From the NCBI GenBank assembly GCA_036260805.1, contig DATALZ010000017.1, positions 1 through 51,190 of the forward strand: a stretch of 51,190 bases of DNA, given 5' to 3'. The stretch comes from Thermocaproicibacter sp036260805. GTDB taxonomy: Bacteria > Bacillota > Clostridia > Oscillospirales > Acutalibacteraceae. This document shows, piece by piece, positions 8,696-17,576 of the stretch (positions are counted from its first letter, which is position 1; each line of letters starts with the position of its first letter). The notes below the pieces were generated by a model that was not told where the DNA came from, did no database searches, and was given only the letters and a program-made list of their open reading frames with translations. The translations under genes were made by a program, and so were the position numbers.

Positions 8696-8788
8696 ATTCG
8701 GCAATTTCCAATTTTTAATCAATGTCCTGATACTAAAATAATTGCTGTAATGATTCTATTCGACAAAATGCTGTATCAATCCTGTAAC

Positions 8789-8817
8789 TTTACTTCACGC
8801 CGCCAATGTCCTATAAT
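8789..8817 (+). promoter_or_regulatory. Promoter of the VanW-domain gene
   Basis: TTTACT, a 17-base spacer and a consensus TATAAT at 8812-8817, about 50 bases before the ATG. Confidence 0.65.
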
Positions 8818-8865
8818 AAAAGAACAAATTACCATTGTCTATTGTCAATTTTAGGGGGCACATAA

Positions 8866-10494
8866 ATGACCGCCAGTTCCAGTACGGATATTTATTCACA
8901 ATCTGGGAAAAAGAAGAACATACGCGGAAAGCTGATTGCTGTAATTGCGGCGGCAGTTGTCGTCTGCGCCGGCGTTTGCACGGTTGCAGGTAAGCAGATG
9001 TACGACAATTATCAGAAGCAGCAGCAAATTGATGCCACCCTGAACACCGATAAATTTTACAGCGGGATTACCGTACAGGGCGTTGATCTGGGCGGTATGA
9101 CCATGCAGCAGGCGCAGGAGGCCGTAAAGGCAAAACTGGCTTCTGCCGCCGGAAACTATGATGTAAAAATCACTTACAGCGGCAAGGGCTGGGAGTTTAC
9201 TCAGAAAGACATGGTCTTCAGCTATAATAACGACAGCATCCTCAAACAGGCCTATGCCTACGGCCGTTCCGGCGACCGCGAAACCCGGTATGCTCAGGTG
9301 ACGGCGCTGAAATCCAAACCAAAAGAATACAAGGTTACCGCCACTCTCAATGAGAATGACCTTAAAGCCAAAGTGGATAAAATTGCAGCGCAGGTTTCCC
9401 GCAGCCCGGTGAACCCCACGGTTGTTGCCTTTGACGGGTCTACCGGCTCCTTTACCTGCAAAGACGGCGTAGAGGGCCTTTCCGTCGATACCGCAAAGCT
9501 TTGGAACGACGTAAAAGCCATTGTAGACGGGAGCCATACCGGCACAGCAGAAATGAGCGTTAAGACCGTGCCTTTCGACAAGACGATTGCCGAGGTAAAG
9601 AGCCATCTGCAGAAGCTCGGAACATTCAGCACAACCTCGACCAACAATGCCAACGGCACTTACAATATGTCGAAAGCCCTGCTTGCGGTGAACGGAACCA
9701 GCATTCCGGCCGGCGGGACATTTTCCTTCCTCGGTACGGTGGGCTCGTGCGACCAAGCGCACGGTTATCTGGAAGCCGGAGCTCTCTTGAACGGCCAGCA
9801 TATTACGGAATACGGCGGCGGCATCTGCCAGGCATCCACCACCATTTACGGTGCCGCGCTCCGTTCCAATATGCAGATTACGGAACGCTACAACCACTCC
9901 ATGCCGTCCAGCTACTGCACCATCGGCCAGGACGCTACCGTCAGCTACCCGGGCCTCGACCTTAAGTTTAAAAACACGTCGGATTACCCGGTTTATATCC
10001 TCACAAGTGCAAGCGGAAGATATTTAACGGCAACCTTTTACGGCTACCAGTCGCCCGATTATGACGATATCGAGATTGTTTCCCAGACAAACCAGACATA
10101 TGCGGCGCCAAGCCAGGCAAAATATACGGAAGACAGTTCTCTTTCTGCTGGCACCGTAGAGCTGGAATCCAGAGCCCGCACCGGCTACAAGGTATCCGCA
10201 AGGCGTGTGTTCTACAAGAACGGAAAAGTTGTGAACACGGAATTCCTCAATTCTTCTTACTATCCGCCGATGCCTGCATATTATTCTTACGGCAGGGGAA
10301 CCAATACTGCCAAACTGGGGATTTCATCCAGTTCCTCGTCCGCATCCGTTTCTTCGAAGCCTTCGTCAAGTACTCCGTCGAAGAAGCCGAGCGCATCCTC
10401 GTCGCCCAGCTCGAAACCGTCTTCACAGGCGTCTTCTAAGCCGTCTTCCAGCAGTTCTCAGAACAATGTGCCCAACGACGATGTTGCTGCATAG
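8866..10494 (+). CDS. VanW-family wall protein with PG-binding domain and Ser-rich tail
   Basis: A 542-aa envelope protein. Order of parts: a short cytoplasmic N-terminus, one membrane helix (about 24-44), a PG_binding_4-type region opening with the hallmark GVDLGGMT near residue 70, then a VanW domain (about 275-395) containing PAGGTFSF and GGGICQASTTIY. The last 60 residues are almost only Ser, Lys, Pro and Ala. VanW-type proteins are widespread in clostridial walls, but their biochemical role is unsettled; the combination suggests peptidoglycan contact outside the membrane. The low-complexity tail may span the wall or be modified. It has its own promoter and terminator. Confidence 0.88.
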   Translation: MTASSSTDIYSQSGKKKNIRGKLIAVIAAAVVVCAGVCTVAGKQMYDNYQKQQQIDATLNTDKFYSGITVQGVDLGGMTMQQAQEAVKAKLASAAGNYDVKITYSGKGWEFTQKDMVFSYNNDSILKQAYAYGRSGDRETRYAQVTALKSKPKEYKVTATLNENDLKAKVDKIAAQVSRSPVNPTVVAFDGSTGSFTCKDGVEGLSVDTAKLWNDVKAIVDGSHTGTAEMSVKTVPFDKTIAEVKSHLQKLGTFSTTSTNNANGTYNMSKALLAVNGTSIPAGGTFSFLGTVGSCDQAHGYLEAGALLNGQHITEYGGGICQASTTIYGAALRSNMQITERYNHSMPSSYCTIGQDATVSYPGLDLKFKNTSDYPVYILTSASGRYLTATFYGYQSPDYDDIEIVSQTNQTYAAPSQAKYTEDSSLSAGTVELESRARTGYKVSARRVFYKNGKVVNTEFLNSSYYPPMPAYYSYGRGTNTAKLGISSSSSSASVSSKPSSSTPSKKPSASSSPSSKPSSQASSKPSSSSSQNNVPNDDVAA

Positions 10495-10568
10495 TGCGAA
10501 ATAATCCATACTCTCCCAAAAAGAGACTTGACTTTTTTGCCGGTTTCTGCAAAAATGATAAATGATAG

Positions 10569-10595
10569 AGCTGGAAGTATCATTCCGGCTTTTTT
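10569..10595 (+). terminator. Hairpin terminator after the VanW gene
   Basis: AGCTGGAA pairs with TTCCGGCT (one wobble) around a 6-base loop, followed directly by a run of T. Confidence 0.75.
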
Positions 10596-10653
10596 GGCAA
10601 ATAAATAAGCGGGGGCCTGAACGGGAAGGCCTGCCGGGAAAGGGAGAACTGTC

Positions 10654-11640
10654 TTGGCGGAAGAAAAACACATACCGGAAATCAGTGTGATTATTCCTGT
10701 ATATAATGTGGAAAAGTTTGTAGGAAGATGCCTTTCGTCTCTGGTGGAACAGACCTTTCGCGATTTTGAAGTAATAGCTGTAAACGACGGATCGACCGAC
10801 GATTCACCTGAAATTCTTCGGCATTTCTCAGAAAAGTACAGTTTTATCAAGGCGATTAATCAAGCGAATGCCGGGATGTCAAAGGCGAGAAACGTTGGCA
10901 TCGCAGCCGCTCAGGGAAGATATTTTGCTTTTGTTGACAGCGACGATTATGTTGCCCCTACCTTTTTGGAGGAGCTTTACCGCGCCTGCGTGGAGTATGA
11001 CGCGGATATATCGAGCTGCTATTATTATTTTCATTACATTGAAAACGATTTTTTATTCGAATATCCGTTCCGCTGCAAGGGTGTGTTCACCAAGTCCGAA
11101 GCGATGAACAAGCTTCTTCGGGATATGCAGATTCAGAGCATGGTGTGGAACAAGCTTTACCGTCGGGAGCTCTTTACCGACTACGGCGTTACATTTCCCA
11201 CCATGTGCTTTGAAGATATGGCGGTCGCCAACAAAATTTTCGCACACGCGAACCGCGTTGCGGTCATAGACCGCCCGCTGTATTATTATAATCAGCACTC
11301 CGCGAGTACGCTGGCAACGATGAACACGAATAAAATCAACGATTTTATCCGCGCTATTGCTTTGGTTCGAATTTCTCTCGAGAAAAACGGCCTTTATGAA
11401 AAATATAAAAAGAGTTACCAGGCACTCGTCCGGAAAACATGCAACTGCTGTTATTTGTATGTATTAAGAGTGCACACCGAGAAAAAATGTTTGAAGGGCT
11501 GCATGACAAATATGCGGCGGGTTTCCCGGGCACTGAAGCATTATTCCGGGGATGAATTTAGCCCGACCGCTATGTTCGGCGATCTGCCGGACGTAGTCGC
11601 GGCACCGGAAAAACTGGAAAAGGATTACTCCGTCCGCTGA
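10654..11640 (+). CDS. Family 2 glycosyltransferase
   Basis: A 328-aa GT-A-fold glycosyltransferase. It opens with ISVIIPVYNVEKFVGRCLSSL (nucleotide-binding strand), then VNDGSTDDS (residues 48-56) and the DxD-containing FVDSDD (near 96-101) that holds the metal and UDP-sugar. The catalytic-base region may be CFEDMAV near 190. No membrane helices, so it acts at the cytoplasmic face. The start is TTG, supported by AGGGAGAA seven bases before. The flippase-like gene 46 bases downstream suggests a joint role in making a lipid-linked or wall-associated glycan. Sugar and acceptor cannot be read from sequence. Confidence 0.9.
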   Translation: MAEEKHIPEISVIIPVYNVEKFVGRCLSSLVEQTFRDFEVIAVNDGSTDDSPEILRHFSEKYSFIKAINQANAGMSKARNVGIAAAQGRYFAFVDSDDYVAPTFLEELYRACVEYDADISSCYYYFHYIENDFLFEYPFRCKGVFTKSEAMNKLLRDMQIQSMVWNKLYRRELFTDYGVTFPTMCFEDMAVANKIFAHANRVAVIDRPLYYYNQHSASTLATMNTNKINDFIRAIALVRISLEKNGLYEKYKKSYQALVRKTCNCCYLYVLRVHTEKKCLKGCMTNMRRVSRALKHYSGDEFSPTAMFGDLPDVVAAPEKLEKDYSVR

Positions 11641-11686
11641 TTTCACAACTCAATTTGCCCGGGCCGGACGGCAACGGTTCAGAAGG

Positions 11687-12772
11687 ATGATAAAGGATAA
11701 GAGCAGAGCGTCCAAAATCTTTCAGGCGGCTTTGTTTTTGCTGTCTTTAGGTCTGCTTGTGTACTTCTGCGTTTCCGGCAATAATCTTGCCATTCTGCTG
11801 AACAGTCTGCCCGGGCTGAATCTGTTCTGGCTGCTGTGCGCCGCAGGCTGCGTCGTTCTGAACTGGGTTATGGACGGAATGGTGGTTCAGTCACTGGTAG
11901 GGCATGCCTGCAAAACAGGGTACAGTTATCGCCACGCTTTTAAGGTTACCATGGTGGGGCAGTATTTTAACGCCATTACGCCTTATTCTGTGGGCGGACA
12001 GCCAATGCAGCTTGTCTCTTTTATGCGGCAGGGAATCTCGTCCGGCATTGCGATTTCCGCCCTGGTGCGGAAGTTCCTTGTTTACCAGACGACGATAACC
12101 CTGTTTTCTCTGTTCGTTATCGTCATCCGCTTCTCATTTTTTCGTAGTCAGTTTCAGGGTTTTATGGCCCTTGCCTTCATCGGCTTTCTGTACCAGGCGT
12201 CCAGCGTGATTCTTCTGCTGCTGTTTACCTACAGCCCGAAATTCACAACGAAGCTGATTCACGCCGTCGTTTGGGCGCTTACCAAAATCCACATTGTAAA
12301 AAGGGCGGAAGAAACCCGCGAAAAGGTGCAGAGCCAGCTCCGGTTTTACATTGAAAACAACAAAGCCATGCGGGGGAACCGGCGGCTTACGTTTCGAATT
12401 TATGGATATACGCTGATTCAGCTGACGGCATTGTTTTCGGTGCCGTTTTTTATTTACAAAGCTTTTCACAGCCCGGGCGCGCCTATTGTAGACATGATTT
12501 CAGCGCAGTGCTTTGTAACCATGATCTCCGGCTACACGCCCCTGCCTGGAGCGGCGGGCGCCGCCGAGGGCAGTTTTCTTGTTATTTTTAAAATATTTTT
12601 TAAAGATCAGATTATTACGCAGGCGATGCTGCTCTGGCGGCTGCTTGCGTATTATTCCTGCGTGATTGTGGGCGCGTTTTTTGCCGGATTTGACGGCGGG
12701 CGCCAAAAGCTGCGCGAAAAGTTCAAGAGCAGCCGGGAACACGCGGAAAAAAAGGCGGGGGAAATAAAATGA
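11687..12772 (+). CDS. Flippase-like membrane protein (LPG-synthase TM region / AglD family)
   Basis: A 361-aa integral membrane protein with about eight hydrophobic helices. It matches the uncharacterised flippase-like family related to the transmembrane half of lysylphosphatidylglycerol synthase: the signature VGQYFNAITPYSVGGQPMQ (near 87-105) and a late SGYTPLPGAAGAAEGSF (near 280-297). Members are usually found beside glycosyltransferases and are thought to aid lipid-linked intermediate transfer across the membrane. The AGAAGG ribosome site lies directly against the ATG, an unusually tight fit, but no better start exists. The stop overlaps the nadE start (ATGA). Confidence 0.83.
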   Translation: MIKDKSRASKIFQAALFLLSLGLLVYFCVSGNNLAILLNSLPGLNLFWLLCAAGCVVLNWVMDGMVVQSLVGHACKTGYSYRHAFKVTMVGQYFNAITPYSVGGQPMQLVSFMRQGISSGIAISALVRKFLVYQTTITLFSLFVIVIRFSFFRSQFQGFMALAFIGFLYQASSVILLLLFTYSPKFTTKLIHAVVWALTKIHIVKRAEETREKVQSQLRFYIENNKAMRGNRRLTFRIYGYTLIQLTALFSVPFFIYKAFHSPGAPIVDMISAQCFVTMISGYTPLPGAAGAAEGSFLVIFKIFFKDQIITQAMLLWRLLAYYSCVIVGAFFAGFDGGRQKLREKFKSSREHAEKKAGEIK

Positions 12773-14667
12773 CAGACGGTTTTTTCAGGGCGGCGGCCGC
12801 AACGCCAAAAATCAGGGTTGCCGACTGTGAATATAATAAGGACTCCATTTTTGCGCTTATGTGTGAGTGCAGGGAACGCGGTGTCGGTGCCGTGGCATTC
12901 CCGGAGCTTTGCCTGACGGGCTACACCTGCGGCGATCTGTTCCGCGACCATACGCTGATCGCCGGGGCGGAAAAGGCGCTGGGCGAGCTTCTGGAGCAGA
13001 CGAAAGACATGAACCTGCTGGCTCTGGTTGGTCTTCCGGTTGCAAGCGGAGCCGGGCTTTACAACTGCGCCGCATTCATCTGCCGGGGGAAGCTGCTCGG
13101 CCTTGTGCCGAAAAGATACATTCCTGATTACAGTGAATTTTATGAATCGCGGCATTTTACCGCCGGGCCGGAATACGCTGAGGTCACGCTCTGCGGGCAG
13201 AAGGTTCCGATGGGAACCCGCCTTGTGTTCCGCTGCGAGACTGTGCCGGGCCTTTCTGTCGGCGCCGAAATCTGCGAAGATCTGTGGATTCCGTGTCCGC
13301 CGTCGCAGAACCTTGCGCTCGCCGGGGCGACTCTGCTGTTCAACCTTTCCGCCAGCGACGAGATCATCGGAAAGGCGCCTTACCGCCGCAGCATGGTAAA
13401 GGGGCAGTCCGGGCGGCTGCTCTGCGCTTATGTTTACTCGGATGCCGGCGAGGGCGAATCCACCATGGATATGGTCTTTACCGGGCACAGCATCATTGCG
13501 GAGAACGGCACGATTTTGGCCGAATCCAGGCAGTTCCATACTGGCCTGACCGTTGCGGATATTGACCTGCAGCGCATTTCGCAGGAACGCCTGCGCATGA
13601 CCACCTGGCAAAACGGCGGCAACGCAAATGAAATCGCATTTTCTTTGGACGAGCCGCAGTTCAAGGTGGAGAGGAAATTCCCCTGCCTGCCTTTTGTTCC
13701 GGACGACAGAGAAGACCTCGCAGAGCGCTGCGAAATGATTCTGAATATGCAGGCGTGGGGGCTGAAAACGCGCCTCGCGCATACAAACATAAAGTGCGCT
13801 GTGCTTGGCGTTTCCGGCGGGCTGGATTCCACGCTGGCGCTGCTCGTCATCGTCCGCGCGTTCGATATGCTCGGCCTTGACCACAAGGGGATTATCGCGG
13901 TCACGATGCCGGGGTTCGGCACCACGAAGCGTACAAAAAGCAACGCGGAGCGTTTGGCGGAGCTTTTAGGTACGGACTTCCGCGAAATACCCATCGGTGA
14001 AAGCGTAATGCGCCATTTTCAGGATATCGGCCACGACCCGAATGTGCGCGACGTTACTTACGAAAATTCGCAGGCGCGCGAGCGCACGCAGGTGCTCATG
14101 GATCTGGCAAACCAGTGCAATGGGCTTGTCATTGGAACAGGCGACCTTTCGGAGCTTGCCCTCGGGTGGGCGACGTACAACGGCGACATCATGTCCATGT
14201 ACGGCGTGAACTGCTCCATTCCGAAAACGCTGGTGCGCCATCTGGTGCATCATGCCGCCGTCACGGGTTCCAAAGAGCTTTGCGCTCTGCTGGAGGACGT
14301 GCTTGCAACGCCCGTCAGCCCGGAGCTTCTGCCGCCGGAAAATGGAGAAATCGCGCAGAAGACCGAAAATATTGTCGGGCCTTACGAACTGCATGATTTC
14401 TTCCTGTACTATATGCTTCGGTTCGGATTTTCTCCGTCGAAGATTTACCATATGGCTGTCGCATCCTTTGAGGGTACCTACGATGCGGCCACGGTAAAAA
14501 AGTGGATGAGGGAATTCTACCGGCGCTTCTTTATAAATCAGTTCAAGCGTTCCGCTCTGCCGGACGGCCCAAAAGTGGGCAGCGTCACGCTTTCGCAGCG
14601 CGGTGACTGGCGTATGCCGAGCGATGCATCCTCACGGCTGTGGCTTGCAGAAATCGACGCTTTATAA
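12769..14667 (+). CDS. nadE: Glutamine-dependent NAD+ synthetase
   Basis: A 632-aa two-domain enzyme that converts nicotinic acid adenine dinucleotide, ATP and glutamine into NAD+. The N-terminal nitrilase-like glutaminase has the Glu-Lys-Cys triad visible at E46 (FPELCLTGYTC), K115 (VPKRYIP) and C169 (GAEICEDLW). The C-terminal synthetase has the PP-loop SGGLDSTLA at about 349-357 and the GTGDLSELALGWATYNGD motif further on. Length fits the long bacterial type. It overlaps the flippase-like gene by four bases, so it is co-translated with an envelope gene; a functional link between the two is not obvious. Confidence 0.97.
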   Translation: MTDGFFRAAAATPKIRVADCEYNKDSIFALMCECRERGVGAVAFPELCLTGYTCGDLFRDHTLIAGAEKALGELLEQTKDMNLLALVGLPVASGAGLYNCAAFICRGKLLGLVPKRYIPDYSEFYESRHFTAGPEYAEVTLCGQKVPMGTRLVFRCETVPGLSVGAEICEDLWIPCPPSQNLALAGATLLFNLSASDEIIGKAPYRRSMVKGQSGRLLCAYVYSDAGEGESTMDMVFTGHSIIAENGTILAESRQFHTGLTVADIDLQRISQERLRMTTWQNGGNANEIAFSLDEPQFKVERKFPCLPFVPDDREDLAERCEMILNMQAWGLKTRLAHTNIKCAVLGVSGGLDSTLALLVIVRAFDMLGLDHKGIIAVTMPGFGTTKRTKSNAERLAELLGTDFREIPIGESVMRHFQDIGHDPNVRDVTYENSQARERTQVLMDLANQCNGLVIGTGDLSELALGWATYNGDIMSMYGVNCSIPKTLVRHLVHHAAVTGSKELCALLEDVLATPVSPELLPPENGEIAQKTENIVGPYELHDFFLYYMLRFGFSPSKIYHMAVASFEGTYDAATVKKWMREFYRRFFINQFKRSALPDGPKVGSVTLSQRGDWRMPSDASSRLWLAEIDAL

Positions 14668-14682
14668 TATTACGCTGTGGAA

Positions 14683-14708
14683 CGGAACCGCTTTTCGATG
14701 CGGTTCCG
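14683..14708 (+). other. Perfect hairpin after nadE
   Basis: CGGAACCGC and GCGGTTCCG form a 9-bp stem with an 8-base loop (TTTTCGAT). No T run follows, so it may stabilise the mRNA end; the terminator proper is probably the next hairpin. Confidence 0.55.
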
Positions 14709-14729
14709 ATACATATTACTCTCAAATAA

Positions 14730-14763
14730 AAATGCTCTTCGGCAAAAGCCAAAGGGCATTTCT
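14730..14763 (+). terminator. Probable terminator between nadE and the HAD gene
   Basis: AAATGC-CTTCGGC pairs with GCC-AAG-GCATTT around an AAAA loop with small mismatches, then TTTCTTGT. A moderate intrinsic terminator. Confidence 0.6.
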
Positions 14764-14827
14764 TGTATAATAAGGCTGCTTTCTGCCCTCAGCCGGGCAG
14801 GCTGTGCCTGCATGATGGAGGACAAAA

Positions 14828-15469
14828 ATGAAAAAATTCAGTGCGGCAATCTTCGACCTTGACGGTACGCTGATTGATTCGATGGATGTCTGGGAGAAAG
14901 TGGACGGGATTTTCCTTGCGAAGCGCGGAATTGCTGTTACGCCGGATTATACAGCAACCGTAGGCGCAATGAGCTTTCAGGAGGCGGCGGAGTACACGAT
15001 TCGCCGCTTTGGTTTTGCCGATACGCCTGCGGAGCTGATTCGGGAATGGACAAAGCTCGTCGAGTACGAATACGCCAATAAAATCCGGCTGAAACCCCAT
15101 GCGAAGGAATACTTGGACTTTCTGCGTTCCGGCGGGGTCAAACTGGGGGTGGCCACCGCCCTTTCCGAAGAACTTTACGGCCCGGTTCTGAAAAACAACG
15201 GGGTTTTCGGGTATTTTGAAGCGTTTGCGTCGGTCTGCGAAGCGGAACGCGGCAAAGGTTTCCCGGATGTTTACCTGCTTGCGGCGAAGCGCCTGCGGAC
15301 GCCGCCGGAGGAATGCGTGGCGTTTGAAGACGTGCTGCCCGGAATCCGGGGCGTCAAAGCTGCAGGCATGACGGCGATTGGCGTCTATGATGCCCATTCC
15401 GCGCCGGATGAAGCGAAAATCCGTTCCCTTGCCGACCGCTACATCTTCGGTTTTTCGGAGTTGCTCTGA
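14828..15469 (+). CDS. HAD-superfamily hydrolase, beta-phosphoglucomutase-like
   Basis: A 213-aa cytoplasmic phosphatase or phosphomutase of HAD subfamily I with an alpha-helical cap. Motif I is FDLDGTLIDS (residues 9-18, nucleophile D10 and acid/base D12). Motif II is in GVATALSEE near 110. Lys is near 141 and motif III is FEDVLPGIRGVKAAGM (about 160-175). Substrate is not determined; such enzymes act on small sugar phosphates or nucleotides. GGAGG lies eight bases before the ATG. Its last 31 bases overlap the end of the convergent DUF4349 gene, and no terminator separates the two. Confidence 0.88.
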   Translation: MKKFSAAIFDLDGTLIDSMDVWEKVDGIFLAKRGIAVTPDYTATVGAMSFQEAAEYTIRRFGFADTPAELIREWTKLVEYEYANKIRLKPHAKEYLDFLRSGGVKLGVATALSEELYGPVLKNNGVFGYFEAFASVCEAERGKGFPDVYLLAAKRLRTPPEECVAFEDVLPGIRGVKAAGMTAIGVYDAHSAPDEAKIRSLADRYIFGFSELL

Positions 15470-16347
15470 TCTTCCGGTGCTTTCTTCTTTCCTCTTCTGC
15501 GCACAATGAGCACGACCGCCAGCGCAATGGCTGCGACGATTACAAAAGGCAGAATTGCCGTCAGAACGACGAGAATGGCTTTAAAGGTTTCCACAAGAGC
15601 GTGAAAAGATCCGGAAAGCGTGGAACCAAGCTGTCCCCAGAAGGTAGGCTCAACCGGTTTTGCGGGCGGGGTCAGAACGGCTGTTTCTGTAATGGTGACA
15701 GTAACGGTCGCAAAGCTGACCAGCGAATCCATGGTTTTCAGTTCCGAGGTGAGCTGTTCTATTTCATTCTGAACCTCGGTCAGGCGTTGCTCAATTTTCA
15801 GCATGGTGTCCATGTCGGAAGATTTGCTCATCATGTCCAGCAGACGGCTCTGCTCCGTTTTGAGCGTCCTGAGCTTTGCATCCGTGTCTACATAATTCTG
15901 CGTCACGTCCTGCCCGGTAATGCTTTTTTCCGTAATATTGCCGATTGCCGTGCTTCCGTTCAAAAAAGAGTCCAGCTGGTCTGCCGGGATCCGGGCGGTG
16001 TAAGTGGCAGTCCTTCGGCTCTCAGCCGAGTTGATTTCCTTACCCTGCACGTTGGAACTTTCTATGTATCCGTTGTACTTTGCGACCAGCGATTCAAAAT
16101 CCGCCGTGCTTTTATCATACTTTAAAGTTTCAATCGTCAGTTTCGCGCTTTTCTCAATTTTGCGCGTGCTTGTGCTTGTGTTCGTTACCGCGGACGTACT
16201 GCCGGCTGCTTTTGTATCCGTTGCCGCAGTACTCGCAGCTGCTTTTGCATCTGCATGATTCCCCGCAGAGGTGGCGGACGACGAACAGCCAATTAACAGG
16301 AAAACCGTAAGAAGAACCGACAGGCATAAAGCCACTGCTTTTTTCAT
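15439..16347 (-). CDS. DUF4349-domain lipoprotein
   Basis: A 302-aa lipoprotein: signal peptide with lipobox LLIGC (Cys at about 21), an Ala/Ser/Thr-rich linker (about 22-65), and the DUF4349 domain (about 66-245). That domain contains the typical start RKIEKSAKLTIET, a coiled-coil stretch with LRTLKTEQSRLLDMM and EQRLTEVQNEIEQL, and FATVTVTITE. A C-terminal membrane helix (about 262-287) with a basic tail follows. It is thus tethered to the outer membrane face at both ends. Function unknown; the family is thought to be linked with the cell envelope. A near-consensus promoter and GGGAGG support the start. Confidence 0.88.
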   Translation of the reverse strand: MKKAVALCLSVLLTVFLLIGCSSSATSAGNHADAKAAASTAATDTKAAGSTSAVTNTSTSTRKIEKSAKLTIETLKYDKSTADFESLVAKYNGYIESSNVQGKEINSAESRRTATYTARIPADQLDSFLNGSTAIGNITEKSITGQDVTQNYVDTDAKLRTLKTEQSRLLDMMSKSSDMDTMLKIEQRLTEVQNEIEQLTSELKTMDSLVSFATVTVTITETAVLTPPAKPVEPTFWGQLGSTLSGSFHALVETFKAILVVLTAILPFVIVAAIALAVVLIVRRRGKKKAPEDQSNSEKPKM

Positions 16348-16400
16348 AGTACTGCCTCCCTATGTACGTCGGAACAATTTACCGATATTTCATTTTTTCT

Positions 16401-16429
16401 ATTATACTGCAAATATATGGTAATTACAA
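16401..16429 (-). promoter_or_regulatory. Promoter of the DUF4349 lipoprotein gene
   Basis: On the minus strand, TTGTAA, a 17-base spacer and a consensus TATAAT, about 55 bases before the ATG. Confidence 0.7.
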
Positions 16430-16434
16430 TATCG

Positions 16435-16464
16435 AAAAAAGCCCTCCGGTTTTAACCGGAGGGC
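16435..16464 (-). terminator. Hairpin terminator
   Basis: GCCCTCCGG pairs with CCGGAGGGC, followed on the minus strand by a T run. It ends the transcript of the membrane protein gene at 16483-17433. Confidence 0.88.
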
Positions 16465-16482
16465 AGCTTGCTGTTTATGTAG

Positions 16483-17433
16483 TTAATTCAGTTTCTGCAT
16501 CTCGTATTTCAGGTTGGCCTGTTTAAATGCATGGTAAACGCTTGTGGCCGCTGCCGCTACCAGCATCACATAACCGATTACAAGGTCATAAACGAAACCG
16601 TGGAAAACTTCGCCGTCCTTTAAAAATTTAGGAACAACGCGGAAGGCATCAAAGAACGAGATGTCGTAGTCAGCTTTATATGCGTTGTAAACATCAAGGG
16701 CAAGCGAGCTGTATTCCGCCAGGAAAAGCATTCCGGCCGCGACAACGACTGAAATTACAATACCGCCGATGTTGAGTTTTCCTCCGCCCAACTTCTTAAA
16801 TCCAAAAATGGACCCCAGCATCAGAACAAGACCCGAAATCGCTGCGATTTTCCCAAACTCGCCGATGATAATCCACAGTGCCACACCCGGAAGTGCGCCA
16901 ATCAGCGCGCCCACAAGTCCCGCAGCGTAGTTTGTCGGCTTTTCATGCAGTTCCTGCTGCGCATTGGCAAGTTCGCCTTTCGCCTTTTCGAAACACGCTG
17001 GGCACATGATGCCATAGCCGCCCATGGCGCTGTAAATGCCGAGATTATCCTGCCCACCGCAGACTGCGCAGCAAGGCGCCAGCTGGTTCATGGCACAGTA
17101 ATTGATTACTTCATCGAAAGCCTGCATAAACTGGTCGTTGCCCTTTTTGCGTGAGGCGATTCCGCCCTTGGAGACAACTCCCACGGAGATAACCGGGCTT
17201 TTGTAGGTGGCGTATTTCACGAATTTGTTCTTTTCCGCAAGCCCAGAAAGGAAGCTGGTGAGCGCAGCCGCCTGTGCATCGTCGGCTTTCACATTCAGGC
17301 TGAAGCGGCATAAAGCATCCCGCTGCTGTAATTGAATCATTACAGGATAGCCGTGGTAATTCCCGAAAGCCATCATGCGCTTCTTTTCATAGGTTAAGTT
17401 GCAGTTCGCTGATACAGTGTTTAAATCTACCAA
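16483..17433 (-). CDS. Membrane protein with a cysteine-rich (zinc-site) middle, unknown function
   Basis: A 316-aa protein. The start is TTG, well supported by AGGAGG seven bases before and by the lack of any ATG nearby. Residues 1-130 are soluble. About 138-172 hold two CxxC-type pairs (CCAVCGG and CPACF) likely to bind zinc. From about 190 on there are four or five membrane helices (GLVGALIGALPGVALWIII, ISGLVLMLGSIFGF, GGIVISVVVAAGMLFLAEY and one near the C-terminus), ending in a short polar tail. No family was recognised. It is monocistronic, with a strong terminator 19 bases after the stop. Confidence 0.7.
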   Translation of the reverse strand: MVDLNTVSANCNLTYEKKRMMAFGNYHGYPVMIQLQQRDALCRFSLNVKADDAQAAALTSFLSGLAEKNKFVKYATYKSPVISVGVVSKGGIASRKKGNDQFMQAFDEVINYCAMNQLAPCCAVCGGQDNLGIYSAMGGYGIMCPACFEKAKGELANAQQELHEKPTNYAAGLVGALIGALPGVALWIIIGEFGKIAAISGLVLMLGSIFGFKKLGGGKLNIGGIVISVVVAAGMLFLAEYSSLALDVYNAYKADYDISFFDAFRVVPKFLKDGEVFHGFVYDLVIGYVMLVAAAATSVYHAFKQANLKYEMQKLN

Positions 17434-17576
17434 ATTTTACCCTCCTAAAATATTATAGCTTTTAAGCCGCAGCTATAATCATATATCTATAAAATTTTAA
17501 CAAAATTTGGCAGATATGTCAACACGGAAAGAGACTCATTTTTAAAATTTTCAATACCGTTCACGGCGAAATGATG

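Noticed and set aside
12652..13884. A 410-codon minus-strand frame over nadE
   Set aside because: Antisense to the clearly identified nadE and flippase-like genes, and no recognisable domain.
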